Positions 37,119 to 48,637 of a stretch of 64,000 nt of DNA are shown piece after piece (the first letter of the stretch is position 1; the number at the start of each line of letters is the position of its first letter). Source of the DNA: Channallabes apus (lineage: Eukaryota > Chordata > Actinopteri > Siluriformes > Clariidae); the NCBI GenBank assembly GCA_030522415.1, contig CM060113.1, forward strand, positions 15,056,151 through 15,120,150, given 5' to 3'. The notes under the pieces were generated by a model that searched no databases, was not told where the DNA came from, and saw nothing but the letters and a program-made list of their open reading frames with translations. Made by a program: the position numbers and the translations under genes.

Positions 37119-37280
37119 TTCATTCATTCATTCATTCATTTTCTATACCGCTTAATCCTGTGTTCAGGGTCGCGGGGGACCTGGAGCCTATCCCAGGAGA
37201 CTTCGGGCACTAGGTGGGGTACACCCTGGACAGGGTGCCAATCCATCGCAGGGCACACACACATACACACACTCACACAC
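37119..37280 (-). mobile_element. tRNA-SINE, 5' truncated
   Basis: (CATT)n tail, then the conserved 3' half to the CA microsatellite. Confidence 0.8.
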
Positions 37281-37844
37281 CCAGAGACAATGCCAATGAA
37301 AATCAGGATTCAGTTTGGCCTTAACATATTCTAAAAGTCAAGGTTTTTATACTGTCTCTGCTTTGATTTACCCAGGGATTCTTAGCTGCTTTTAATGCTT
37401 ATCATATTTGACCACTGACTTGCTACTCAAGTCTAAGTGACCTCTCATTTACAAATCTTTATTTAAACTAATAAAGTATTTAAATGACCTTTTGTTTCAC
37501 TGTGTAATGTAGGTTTGATTACCTTATATGAGAATTTTAATGTTTCCCCTTAATGAAGTAAATAACAGAAAACCTGTTTATAGCAAAGTAACTTATATTT
37601 GAAAGACTGAGGGCAGTTTTGGAATTTCTTCAATAAATGCCCAAACTATTTGAATATATACGAGGAATTAAAGCTACATCTTACATTTTACATTGTACAT
37701 ATTTTACGAGACAAACATGAGAAAATTGTTATTGTGTACCTTTATCTAGGGCCTGACGATAACAAAAATGTGTCACTAATATTGATTTTGAGAAGATACA
37801 CTGAACTCAGGAATTCAGGTCTGTAGCTAGTAATTTTGCTTCAT

Positions 37845-38078
37845 TCATTCATTCATTCATCTTCTATACCACTTTATCCTCTATTCAGGGTCACGGGGGA
37901 CCTGGAGCCTATCCCAGGAGGCTTAGGGCACAAGGCAGGGTACACCCTGGACAGGGTGCCAATCCATCGCAGGGCACACACACATACGCACATTCACACA
38001 CTCATTCACACACTACGGTCAATTTGGGAACGCCAATTAGCCTAACATGCATATCTTTGGACTGTGGGAGGAAACCGG
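37845..38078 (-). mobile_element. tRNA-SINE, 5' truncated, 16-bp TSD
   Basis: Perfect duplications AGTAATTTTGCTTCAT at 37829-37844 and 38079-38094 frame a copy that stops within the GGAGGAAACCGG motif. Textbook target-primed reverse transcription product. Confidence 0.92.
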
Positions 38079-38168
38079 AGTAATTTTGCTTCATGTCAAA
38101 GTGATTATATGAGAGCTGATATTCTGTATGTAGATAATCTCACAATCATAACAGATGCGGGAGATTCA

Positions 38169-38508
38169 CTCACTTACTGCTTTATCCTGTATTCAGGGTC
38201 ACGGGGGCCTGGAGCCTACAGTATCCCAGGAGACTTAGGGCACAAGGCAGGGCACACCCTGGACAGGGTGCCAATCCATCGCAGGTCACACACACACACT
38301 CCCATACTCATTCACACACTATGGACAATTTGGGAACGCCAATTAACCTAACATGCATGTCTTTGGACTGTGGAAGGAAACCCACCAAGCACAGGGAGAA
38401 CATGCAAACTCCATGCGCGCAGAGACGGGAATCGAGCCTGGCCAGGAATCGAACCCGGACCCTGGAGATGTAAGGCGACAGTGCTAACCACTACACTACT
38501 GTGCGGCA
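38169..38508 (-). mobile_element. tRNA-SINE, nearly full length
   Basis: Complete from tail to tRNA head (complement GCCGCACAGTAGTGTAGTGG), with the duplicated B-box region. Confidence 0.85.
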
Positions 38509-38619
38509 GATTATCAAAAGAAAAAGAGGGTATATTGAACAAAATGGAAAGTGAACTATACTGTATATCAGGTAATTGTTGGAAGTTGGATATAAACTAA
38601 AGTGGATATAAACTGGCCA

Positions 38620-38806
38620 GGGGTAGCTCAGTGGTTAAGGCATTGGACTACGGTTCGGAAGATCCCAGGTTCAAACCCCACAACCACCAAGTTGCCACTG
38701 TTGGGCCCTTGAGCAAGACCCTTAACCCTCAACTGCTCAGATAAAATGAGATAAAAAAAAAAATGTAAGTCGCTCTGGATAAGAGCGTCTGCCAAATGCC
38801 TAAATG
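38620..38806 (+). mobile_element. tRNA-derived SINE, short family
   Basis: Near-identical to the copy at 20697-20889. TAAACTAAAG occurs at 38593-38602 and 38807-38816, a probable 10-bp duplication with 17 extra bases at the 5' end. Confidence 0.85.
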
Positions 38807-39689
38807 TAAACTAAAGCATGTCTATTAGGAGTATATATATGAGTGAACCATATAGCTCCATTTACTCCCATTGGGCCCAATCTATGAATCTTTTGTCGCA
38901 TGTAAATCTTTGCATAAGACAAACAGAACCTAAATGATATGCGGAATTTACAAATGTTTTGTGAAACGTGTATGCTATGTGACAGCACATTCCTAATATA
39001 GCCAATGTTATTTTTAATGACGCCCACAAAATTCCATAAAAGGTCAAGTGCAAAGAGTGCTGACAACATGAAATGACTACTAAATGGTGAACAAATGCAG
39101 AAGAGAAGAGTTGGAATTCATTTTGGCTCACCTCTGTGACAGTAAAATATTTAGCAGTGTATTAGCACATGAAAAGGTCAAAATCTAGATATAGGTGAAT
39201 ACGGTGTGAAGTAAGAAAATGGATTAACATGAAGGTAGAGGAGAGGATCTATACTGTACCTACTGTAGGTGATCTTGCACACCACACAGCATGCTGGGAA
39301 ACTGCAAATTTTTACATAGTTTTGATTACCTCGCTCAATTCCCCAAGAGTTGCAAAGCGTTAAAAGATATTACGGCATACGGAATCGTCTTATAAACCAG
39401 TTTACATCTTCTAAGAAGCTCATGGTGGTTTTTAAACATTCTTTCTCATTCTTTCCGTTAAGTGTGTCTGGGAAGTGCTTTAAATGTGATTAAAATAAGC
39501 TATTTAAACTTGACAGTATAATTCATATATAAATGTGCAGTAATTAATTTGAGCGTATTTACACACAAGTCAAAAGAGCTATCACTGGCAGTGGATTATG
39601 AAATCATTACAAGGCCAACTCAATTATTCAAGATTTCTTGTAAATAAAGAACTAGTTAGCTCAGAAACACCAAAAGACCTCTAATATGA

Positions 39690-40000
39690 TGGGAAAAAAT
39701 GGTGGTAGATGACATAAGAATACTCTTTCTGTTAAAGAAAATCCCTTTAAAACAGATGACCAGATCAGGAACATTATGTTGGAGGTAGAGGTACAGTATC
39801 TGTGTCAAATTCCATCACAGGATGGAAACAATTGATATGCCTCAAACATAGGAATAACAGATTAGAAAAAATTACAATGACAGATGAGAAAAAGCTCAAC
39901 TTTTTAACAAAATGATGGAAAAAGAATACTATGGAGATGGAAAGGAACTCCTCATGATACGAACCATTCCACTTCCATCTTTTGACATCTTGTTCCCTCG
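39690..40000 (+). mobile_element. Tc1-like transposase relic, 5' portion
   Basis: Decayed Tc1-type sequence: GACAGATGAGAAAAAGCTCAA (DE-region) and GGAAAGGAACTCCTCATGAT segments. The C-terminal remainder lies beyond a SINE at 40488-40660. Confidence 0.6.
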
Positions 40001-40216
40001 TATTTATTGTTGCTGTGACTGCTGATGAAAGTAGCCTGAAATAGGCTTATACTGTATATTCTGCTTAAATTGAGCCAAATGCAATGAAACGCATTTGATG
40101 GTGCTTCACAGTATTACATACATAAGCAATGGTGCTTATTACATCACAGGGATGACCAGAAGCATACTTAGAAAGTAAGTCAAAACCGTTTTTTTTAATG
40201 ATTTTTTTTTTTTAAC

Positions 40217-40476
40217 CATCTAGGGTCCGGGTTTGGTTCCCGCTCTAGGTGCATGGAGTTCTCACTGTGCTTGGTGGGTTTTGTCTGGGTGCTCCGGCTT
40301 CCTCCTACAGTCCAAAAACATGCAGATTAAGCTGTTAGGCAATTCCCAAATTGCCCGTAGTAAATGAGCACGTGTGTGTGTGTGTGTGTCCTACAATGGA
40401 TTGGCACCCCATCCAGAGTCGTTTCGTGCTCCAAGTCTCCTTGTATACAGGATAAAGCGGTATAGATGATAAATAA
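40217..40476 (+). mobile_element. tRNA-SINE, 5' truncated, diverged
   Basis: Begins at AGGGTCCGGGTTTGGTTCCC and ends GGATAAAGCGGTATAG. It separates two parts of a Tc1-like relic. Confidence 0.75.
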
Positions 40477-40487
40477 GTGATTTTTGC

Positions 40488-40660
40488 ACAATGGTCATGT
40501 CAATCACCTGATCTGAATACAATTGAGCATGCATTTGATTTTGCTGAAAGCAAAACCTGCCAAAGAACACGAAGCACCTGAAGACAGCTGCAGTAAAAGC
40601 CTTGCAAAGTATCACCTGCCAAAAACCAAAACGCTGGGGATCCAAGTCTGCACTTTGAGC
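40488..40660 (+). mobile_element. Tc1-like transposase relic, C-terminal portion
   Basis: TCAATCACCTGATCTGAATA encodes the SPDLN motif before IEHAF, followed by the AAAGCCTTGCAAAGTATCAC segment typical of Tc1 C-termini. No intact frame. Confidence 0.65.
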
Positions 40661-42141
40661 TTACAGTAAATGTATTGTTTTATTTCAACTCTGATATACT
40701 GTGGTAGACAGAAAACATAACTATCTTTGTTAATGTCCAAATATTCATATAATTTGAAGTTAGTTCTTGAATACATTTTGAAGAAATTATAGAACTTTCA
40801 CTTTTTGTGTATATGAACCTATGCATATATTCAGCTTGATAAACATTATGGCTCAAGATTTCAGAGCTTTGAGCCAAGGCAGACTGGGGTTACCATTTGC
40901 TAGGAAGCAGACGTTGGCTTTTTGAACAGTGTGTTAATAGAAGTAATGTATGTGTAAGTATTTAATGTAATAAACACACCGAAAATATGCTGGTAAATAG
41001 CATTCAGTTTACACTCAATATAATATTATCTTAAAAATAAAGGTGATGCTTTCCAAGATTTTCTTATAGCTCTTGCATCTATATCCACCTATTCTTTTGG
41101 TAGAGTATATTTAAAAATTAATCACTGGCTAATATAGCCCTCTAAATGGATACATTATGTACACTTTTCAAAAGGAATCGACTTGGGCAATTTTATCCAA
41201 AGCTTTTAATATCAAAACCATATTAATATTATTCCATCTACCTATAGAGTTTTTTTCAGTTTCACTCGAAGGTGCTCTAGCATGTTGGTGTATGGAGCCA
41301 GAAACCAGAAGAAGAAAAAAAAACCTGGAAAGCCCCACAGGTCTTTTTGAACAGTTTATAGTATACTGGTCTGTAGTAAGGTTTCACTACAGACCAGTCA
41401 AGACTGAATGCACTGAATGTGCACATGCATGAGGCTCCACCCTAAATCTGTCAATTACACCATCAAACACACCATTGAAATAAATTTCCTATACATCTTC
41501 AGGAAAAAAACATTAGGGGTGACATTTCATAATTTGTAGATGTTACCTAACTGTGAGTTTTGCTCGTTTTCCATTCATTAAAATGTGAATGAGCATGTTT
41601 AAATATTGCAGCCAGCCACTAGAGGGTCTCAGAGATTTTTATTCCCCTATTATGACAAACATTAACCTAGTCTTTGGGGATATCACAATGTAAGTGGATT
41701 TGAACAATCAGTTCAAATCGGAATACAAAATATAATGATCTAAAATTCAAACTGAAGTTTAAAGATTTTTTTATGACATTAAATAAAATAACATCCTACC
41801 ACTATGTTACTGAAAACACCATTAAATGCTGAAATTCCACTGAAAATGTACTTCTTCTGAGTGACCAATAATTTATATTAAAAAATAAATAAAAAAAACT
41901 CCTATACAACAAATACATAAGTTCCAATTGCGTTCTTTCTCGTATTGTTGGTAAAATGGATTTATATTTATATATTGTTTCACCAGTGTATAGACACATA
42001 ACGTAAAACATAATGTAAAATGATGTGAAAGTAAAAAAGTTAGCAAATTTATTTAAAATCAAAAACTGACATTTTAATTTACATAAGTATCTGGACCCTT
42101 TAATAAGGAACTCCTAAATCAGCTCAAATTCATAAAGTTTG
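40661..42141. other. Intergenic, non-coding
   Basis: AT-rich; no gene or element recognised. Confidence 0.45.
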
Positions 42142-42546
42142 CTATAATTTTTTTTCGATGCCTTTTGAATTGGTGTCAACCTGTGACACACTCAAACACT
42201 TCCTTTTTGGGTCAGGCCAGTGCCAGATGATTTGGATGAATCCTGGTTCCTTAGTTAAAAAACGCTGGCTGGCCAGCTGCAGGTTCCACGCTATGATCCT
42301 AGCCAAAGCTGCGCATGTGACCCTAGAGAGGACATCAGTCACTGTACTGCTAGACACTCTCGAATGCCTGCGTACAATAAGTCTGGAAGTGCAGCTCAGG
42401 AGCCAATATGGGTTATTCGATGTGTGCTTAGTCCTTGTTCCTGACCTTCCTCTTGCTCTACCCCTAAGACGAGACTGGCACGCCTTTCCTGATGTACCAC
42501 CAGTGTCAAATGATGAAAAAAAGAGAATATTGCCCTGAAGATACAT
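42142..42546. other. Unassigned segment open on both strands
   Basis: About 400 bp free of stops in one frame on each strand (126 codons on +, 134 on -), in DNA that otherwise closes quickly. The minus frame has an Arg-rich start (RLRGRARGRSGTRTK). I recognise no family; an exapted or decayed transposase fragment is possible. No splice sites or promoter support a gene. Confidence 0.25.
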
Positions 42547-42832
42547 AGTGACTTTTCACATTGACCACACATCTGTGTCTCACACATCTGTTTCTCAGGA
42601 GGCAGCTGTCTGCTCCAGGGTTATTGTATGCTATATGGTTGACCCTTGATTAACTCTGACTCCAGCTTACCACCTGAGATATGCAAAGAAAGGAATTTCA
42701 CTGTGTGGTAATCTACTGTATATGTGACGGTAAGAGCTCAGTTCAGGTGTAGCAGACCACAGATGATAAGACCGAGGTGTTACAAAGGGGAAAAAAAATC
42801 CTCCTTTATTTTCAATATCTGTTGTCTGGGAA

Positions 42833-42858
42833 GTGTGTGTGTGTGTGTGTGTGTGTGT
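42833..42858. repeat. (GT)n microsatellite
   Basis: Thirteen GT units. Confidence 0.9.
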
Positions 42859-43189
42859 AGGAGAGAAGGTGCATGCATGGTACAGGATTTAAATCTCATA
42901 GTCAAACCTTGGCAAGGCATGCTGGCATGACAAAGGTGGGTGGCAGCTGTGCATGGCATAGGTAGGTTGAGAGTGTTGAGGCAGCAGTCGGGTTGAAGTG
43001 GCAAGCTGTTGTCATAGAGCTGATTTGAGGCAGCAGAGCATCAGCAGGTTGTAGTCTATAGTGAAGAAGACTGCACTCTACTCACCCTCTTGACACTGCA
43101 ACGCCCTTTAATAGCGGAGCAGCGTATCAATGAATCAGTGGTGGTGAGTCTTCATACCCTGCCAGGCACACTGAATTTTTCATCCCCAA

Positions 43190-43460
43190 AGTGACGTAAA
43201 GTACAAGATCTTTCCATGTGTATGAGTGGATGACAATTTCATCTAAATACTGTCGGTTCTGGCATATGGATGATGGCAGCACAGAATGATGACCATTTGC
43301 CACTGGAAGTTGGCAGGGGCCCCGTGCAATCCGAACAAAAGGACCAAGGAACCACTAAGAGTTTTTAGAAATTTACTTCTCTATGATGCCATTGTAAAGT
43401 TTTAGCCACCATTACTTGATGGTATGATGCCAGGTCTCCTGGTATGACAATGAATCCTCG
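43190..43460 (-). mobile_element. Ty3/Gypsy-type reverse transcriptase relic
   Basis: On the minus strand the motif LLFGLHGAPANFQ (43301-43343) is followed by YLDEIVIHS (43222-43249), the catalytic YLDD box with the second Asp changed to Glu. Spacing and order fit a Gypsy RT; stops and frameshifts show it is dead. Confidence 0.65.
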
Positions 43461-43489
43461 TGCAGAATAGATTCTAGTAATCAGCATGT

Positions 43490-43845
43490 GTAGCAGTACG
43501 GTGGTGTAGTGGTTAGCACTGTCGCCTTGCACCTCCAGGGTCCGGGTTCGATTCCCGTCTCTGTGTGCATGGAGTTTGCATATTCTCCCCGTACTTGGTG
43601 GGTTTCCTCTGGGTACTCCGGTTTCCTCCCACAGTCCAAAGACATGCAGATTAGGCTAATTGGCATTCCCAAATTGACCATAGTGTGAGAATGAGTGTGT
43701 GTGTGTGTGTGTGTGCTCTGCGATGGATTGGCACGCTGTCCAGGGTGTACCCTGCCTCGTGCCCTGAGTCTCCTGGGATAGGCTCCAGGTCCCCGTGACC
43801 CTAAATACAGGATAAAGCGGTATAGAAGATGAATGAATGAATGAA
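43490..43845 (+). mobile_element. tRNA-SINE, full length, with 12-bp TSD
   Basis: Perfect duplications TAATCAGCATGT at 43478-43489 and 43846-43857. It has a single B box, unlike copies at 8728, 13172 and 38169, and a (GAAT)n tail. Confidence 0.92.
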
Positions 43846-44049
43846 TAATCAGCATGTTCAGCTCTTGATGTTGGGGTGGGGTCAGATTGTTGTTTTCCCA
43901 TTCTAAGTTTCTTGTGGGAATATATGTATATTACACCCTGTCACACAATATGCTATTTGACATTAATAGTAAATCATAAGTAAGTTAAGCCTTTATTTTT
44001 CACTGAGAGGGAGGCCTATAGCCGACATACACATGTACTACCTGTCCAA

Positions 44050-44312
44050 AATCGAGGGTCCACAAAAGAGAACCGACAATGTCTCAGCACCAGCAGTTGG
44101 ACGAACTCACAGATCCGTTCTATGATTTGTTTTTGGCCGTTCCCGACCTCAGCCACTTGGAGCAGCATGACATCAAGACCACTCAAGGAGTTGTCATCTG
44201 CCAATGCCCATATCGGGTCCCAGAAGCTCACGGGCACGCCATCAATGAAGAGAAGAACAGAATGCTGAAAATTGGAGTGAATCTACCAGCCCCTAGTCTA
44301 ACCCTCTGTTAA
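44050..44312 (+). mobile_element. Ty3/Gypsy pol fragment, N-terminal to RT
   Basis: Open frame of 77 codons (44079-44312) reading LEQHDIKTTQGVVICQCPYR then INEEKNRMLKIGV. This is the pre-RT segment of Gypsy elements that normally leads into the RT fold. It is in the opposite orientation to the RT relic at 43.2 kb, so either rearranged or from another copy. Confidence 0.65.
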
Positions 44313-44381
44313 TGGTGTTCTGAGCACTGACGGTCATTCTGCCCCAGATTGTGGCAAAGACATTTCATTCTGAAATGGGGT

Positions 44382-44406
44382 AAAAAAAAAAAAAAAAAAA
44401 AAAAAA
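44382..44406. repeat. Poly-A run
   Basis: About 25 A. Confidence 0.9.
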
Positions 44407-44560
44407 GATTGATTAATGAAGCAAATTATGTCTTGTGAGAACTGTACACATATGCAGTTACATGCCTGCTGTCTCTACAGGCTTGTGGTTAATTGTGTGA
44501 CAAACACAATAACTTGTTTACATGCTGTATCATGTGTTTTAATAAATTAATTCATTATTG

Positions 44561-44737
44561 ATTCATTCATTTATGGTGGCAGGGGCATAGTGGTGCATGC
44601 CTTTGGACTGTGGAAGGAAAACAGAGCACCCGGAAAAAACTATGCAAATTCCATGCACAGACCGGAGGCTGGAATCAAAGTCAAAACCTTCAGACGCAAG
44701 GCAACAGTGCTAATCACTAAACCAACTTGCTGCCTGT
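44561..44737 (-). mobile_element. tRNA-SINE fragment, diverged
   Basis: CATGCCTTTGGACTGTGGAA and TGCTAATCACTAAACCAAC mark the body and head; 3' half missing. Confidence 0.6.
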
Positions 44738-45028
44738 GCTGATGAATCTAAAGCATACAGTATGTAGGGGGAGAGTCACCTGACACATCGTGCGACAGAT
44801 ACTCCCCACTCTGGAGATATATCAGTCGTTTCTGTCGCAGTTACTTAAGGGGTTGCCAGTTTGACACCCGATTGTCATTCTCACACTACAAGGAAATTTG
44901 GGAACACCAATTAGCCTAACCTGCATATCTATGGATGGTGGGAGGAAACCCGAGAACCCGGAGGAAACCCACCAAGCAAAATGGCAACAGGTAGGAATCG
45001 AACCCTGAAGGATCGAGGCAACAATACG

Positions 45029-45635
45029 CAGAGGTGGAAAGTAACGAATTACATTTACTCGCGTTACTGTAATTGAGTAGCTTTTTTGTGTATTTCTACT
45101 TTTTAAAGTAGTTTTAAAAATCTGTAATTTTACTTTTACTTAAGTACGTTTTGTTTGAAGTATTGTAATTCGCTACATTTTAAATCATATTCGCTACTGA
45201 GTAAAAAATAAATGAATGAAAATGCTAAAATAATAAAAATATTATGCTTTGTATAAATGCTCCGTTGCGCTCGCGTGTGTGTATCATGTCCTGGTCGCGC
45301 GCCGCTCCAGACTCCACTCCAGGTTTTCTGACATCGGCATCACCTGACCTTCCACACGCTCGCTTCCGCCCTGAGTGACGTCATCGACTACCGCGACCAT
45401 TTATTAACCGGAGAGAGACGCGGGAAAGATGAAAGAGGTTGTGATTTTGGCGTTTTGATATTTGGTTGTGTATTCCAGTTTTGACTTTTTGCCTCCCATT
45501 GACTTTGATTATTGCTTTGTCCCTTTGGTTTGGTTGGTCTTTGTATATATTTATAGATAATTTCACTGTTTTTGGTTTAGGGAGTCCGGGAAGGTACCTG
45601 TATTTTTGTTTTTTTATTTTTTGCAGGTAATCTGC

Positions 45636-45709
<74 letters not shown>

Positions 45710-45806
45710 CTAAATATTACTAAATAACTAAATAACTAAATATAAATACCATTTTGTTTATTATTTTGGCCTGGGTCCACGCTGAATCTGATCCTCCTCC
45801 TCCTTG

Positions 45807-45837
<31 letters not shown>

Positions 45838-45849
45838 GTGTGTGTATAT

Positions 45850-45917
<68 letters not shown>

Positions 45918-46379
45918 CAAACATTATTTCATCAGTTAATGATTGGATCTAGTTCTTTCTGCCATATACCACCATTTCCATACAGTTTAAAATAGAACCC
46001 TGAACCATTCTTTTGCTGTATGACCCTAGACTGGGACGTAACACCATATTTAAGTGACCACTTTGATTTTCAAGCACAAGAAAGACAACAGCTTTATTAT
46101 GCAAAGGTGTTCCTTCAGTTAAAAACAACTAGTTTGAGATTTATATCTGCTCATCTTTTTTTGAACTACGCTAGAATGCCTCAACCCACCCCCGCTGTTA
46201 AAAAAAATTTAAATAAAAAAGTAACTCGGTAACTTTTACTCTGAGTAAATTTTTTAATGAGCTACTTTTTACTTGAGTAGATTTTTATAATGGTAACTTT
46301 ACTTGTACTTAAGTAAAATTTCACTGAAGTAACAGTACTTGTACTTGAGTACAACATTTTATTACTCTTTCCACCTCTG
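45029..46379. mobile_element. Non-autonomous hAT element, copy 1 (1351 bp)
   Basis: Ends CAGAGGTGGAAAG / CTTTCCACCTCTG with perfect 8-bp target duplications ACAATACG (45021-45028 and 46380-46387), diagnostic of hAT. The subterminal regions are rich in ACTT and AAGT repeats. The interior holds a GC-rich block with a CRE (45376-45383), poly-A, two TA tracts and a GT tract. No transposase frame. Very similar to copy 2 at 62181. Confidence 0.9.
45376..45383. promoter_or_regulatory. Consensus CRE in hAT copy 1
   Basis: TGACGTCA in a GC-rich promoter-like block; the same site is at 62528-62535 in copy 2. Confidence 0.4.
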
Positions 46380-46406
46380 ACAATACGACCCACTAAGCCA
46401 CCATGC

Positions 46407-46879
46407 AGCCAATGTTAGCAATACAACCTTAAAACAACAGGATATCAACAATTATTTATAGCACAGTGTATGACTGCATGTATCCTGTGTGTAACTGTAT
46501 AAAATGTGTTTGGTGCTACTTCAAGTCTCTTTTATACAGAACTTGTTATTGTCTGTTCAACGATAAAGATCCATAGTCACGTGACTAACCACGCTTTTAG
46601 GAAGCTTTCGGAGAAAAAAAAATGCATATTTTACAACTTCCGTTTTTTTACGCATTTATTTTGCCAAGTTTGTCTTGTTATACTAGATATTTTAACTAAA
46701 TTCATATTGTAATAATTGTTACTTAAATTAACTAAATTATTTACATTTATTGTGAATCTCTGAGGTAGAATATAAGTCTGGTGACCGCACAATATAAACG
46801 AATGTTTTTTTTTTTTTTTTACTTTTTTACTAACGTTACTGCAAAACTGCAATACTTGTCATTCGTTTGTTTCTATAGA
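46407..46879. other. Intergenic, non-coding
   Basis: AT-rich; T17 run near 46806. Leads into the rlim promoter region. Confidence 0.45.
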
Positions 46880-47427
46880 CAAAAAATGACGTCGACATAA
46901 CGTTTCGAAACCTGCTCTTGTCTTTCGTAAGATTTCCCATCGTTCCTACAAACCGGAAACGGAAACGAGTGTGAAGATAACGGATGGTCTTATGTTCGTG
47001 AAAATAGATTTCTAATGCCGGAAAAGATCGCCGTTTTTGAAATACACAACTAGACACAGTGGCTTGAAGAGTAGTGTCAGAATCGAGGGATTTGAAAAGG
47101 TATTCTCTTAGCGGATAGTTTTATTTATACCGACCAAGAAGCTGCAATTCCTGCTCTGCTAACTATGCTAGCTCACTCGGTGGCTAAATACGTAGTTTGA
47201 GGACAGACTATAAAATACTCAAGTTAATTTCCGTTTAATTCGTGTTCTACCTAGTTAGGGTCTGAAACGGTGACTTTACACTCTAACTAGTGTAGTGTGT
47301 GCTCATTTGGCATGAATTCTTAGCGTTTGCTAGCTATTAAACTGTCGAAAGTAAGAAGGCCTCTGAGTAGCCAACTAGCACGTAGCTCATTCCAAAGGAA
47401 ACCGGATTTGGTTGGGCAAACAAAAAG
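46880..47427 (+). promoter_or_regulatory. Probable rlim promoter and non-coding first exon(s)
   Basis: CpG-dense stretch upstream of rlim with ETS-type CCGGAA motifs near 46954 and 47019, and no TATA box that I recognise. Two donor-like sites end possible first exons: AAAAG|gtattc at 47099/47100 and AAAAAG|gtaacg at 47427/47428. The region sits about 1 kb before the acceptor of the first coding exon. RLIM genes carry non-coding 5' exons. Exact start sites are not visible. Confidence 0.5.
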
Positions 47428-48431
47428 GTAACGATCGTTTTATCTTTTAACGATATTAATACTCCATTAGGTGAAACTTATTGACATCAGTACCCTCGTT
47501 ATGGTTTTATGTAAGCTCGCTCATTTGAGCGAACTACGATAGCACAGGTGCGTATCATTGACATGACTTATTAGCTAACAGTAATAACAATGGCACTGGT
47601 TTTCGCCGATTACGAAAAACACTGGCATGGTGTCGTTCTTATGGATAACCAAACCTTCTCAGTATAATTATAGATGTAATGAGGTTGAATGGTAAAATCT
47701 GTTGTAAGTTGTCTCATTTTGGCTCTGACAATGAAAAGCTGTTTGCTAACGTTAGCTGTTTAGCCAGACTGCTAGTTTAATTGGATCATCTGGCTGTGAC
47801 TGGAAGGTGGACTTCAGGATGTGTTGCCTGGTTATTTTCATCTAGTTGTCTTTATTAGTTGCCATGTTGGCCCCCTTTCATGATGCCATTTTGTTTCCAT
47901 TTCCTCCGACAGGGTCCATTTTTAACACTAGCTCGTTAGACACGTATTAACTCGTTATAAGGGAATCAAATTGGTCATGGCAGCTACTAGCTGCCAAAAC
48001 GCATGCTAGACAAATTATGTTCTTGCAATCTTTGCTGATGGTGTTCCACTTCATTCACCAATAATACAAACTCTTAACATTTAAATAGTTTGGTGTGTAT
48101 AGCAAAAATAAAACTTATGCCAGGTACGTATGACGATTATCGTATGACGATTATCTCTAAAACAGTGGTACCCCGTTAGATCAATAATATCACTTGCCTC
48201 TGGGCATTAAACTCATTTGAATTCATCTCCAGGCATAACATAGACCAGTACACACTTGAATATAAAGAAAGAATATTGAATTATTTCGGTTTCTAACGTT
48301 TGACCTTATGTTTGACAATCTTTGTTGGTACTTTGTTCAGCATCAGGTTTCAGAAAACTTTGTTTTTGATTTTTGATGACCTATGTTGAGCACATTTGCT
48401 GATGAATGTCCCTACCTTACCCTGCATCCAG
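47428..48431 (+). other. rlim: rlim 5' intron
   Basis: Repeat-free sequence between the best first-exon donor and the acceptor of the first coding exon. Confidence 0.45.
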
Positions 48432-48637
48432 GTGGTGCTGACTTATTCTTTTCCTCGGTTTGACTGCAATGGAGGGTTCGGATAACGCAGATCAAGGCAG
48501 TAGTGAACAGGCAGATTCACAACGCAGGCAACAGCAGGACCGCCTTCACAGAGAGGAAGCATTCTACCAGTTCGTTAACAATCTGAGTGAAGAGGACTAC
48601 AGGCTGATGAGAGACAACAATCTCCTTGGCACTCCAG
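48432..48637 (+). other. rlim: rlim first coding exon (with 37 nt of 5' UTR)
   Basis: The acceptor ccctgcatccag ends at 48431 and the donor CCAG|gtaact follows 48637. The exon encodes residues 1-56 plus the first base of Gly57. ATG 48469 follows GCA (A at -1, G at -3 relative to ATG, G at +4), a strong Kozak context. The open frame extends a few codons upstream only because no stop intervenes. Confidence 0.9.

Larger units (their letters stand above)
44858..46406 (-). mobile_element. tRNA-SINE fragment split by a hAT insertion
   Basis: SINE body 44858-45028 stops at ACAATACG; the head (CCACTAAGCCACCATGCAGC) resumes at 46389 after the hAT element. The hAT is therefore younger than the SINE. 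Confidence 0.7.

Noticed and set aside
42780..45995. Frames rich in HTHTHTH, CVCVCV or IYIYIY
   Set aside because: Microsatellite translations.
48460..48468. TTG at 48460 as an rlim start
   Set aside because: Non-AUG extension of the frame; ATG 48469 matches the human N-terminus.
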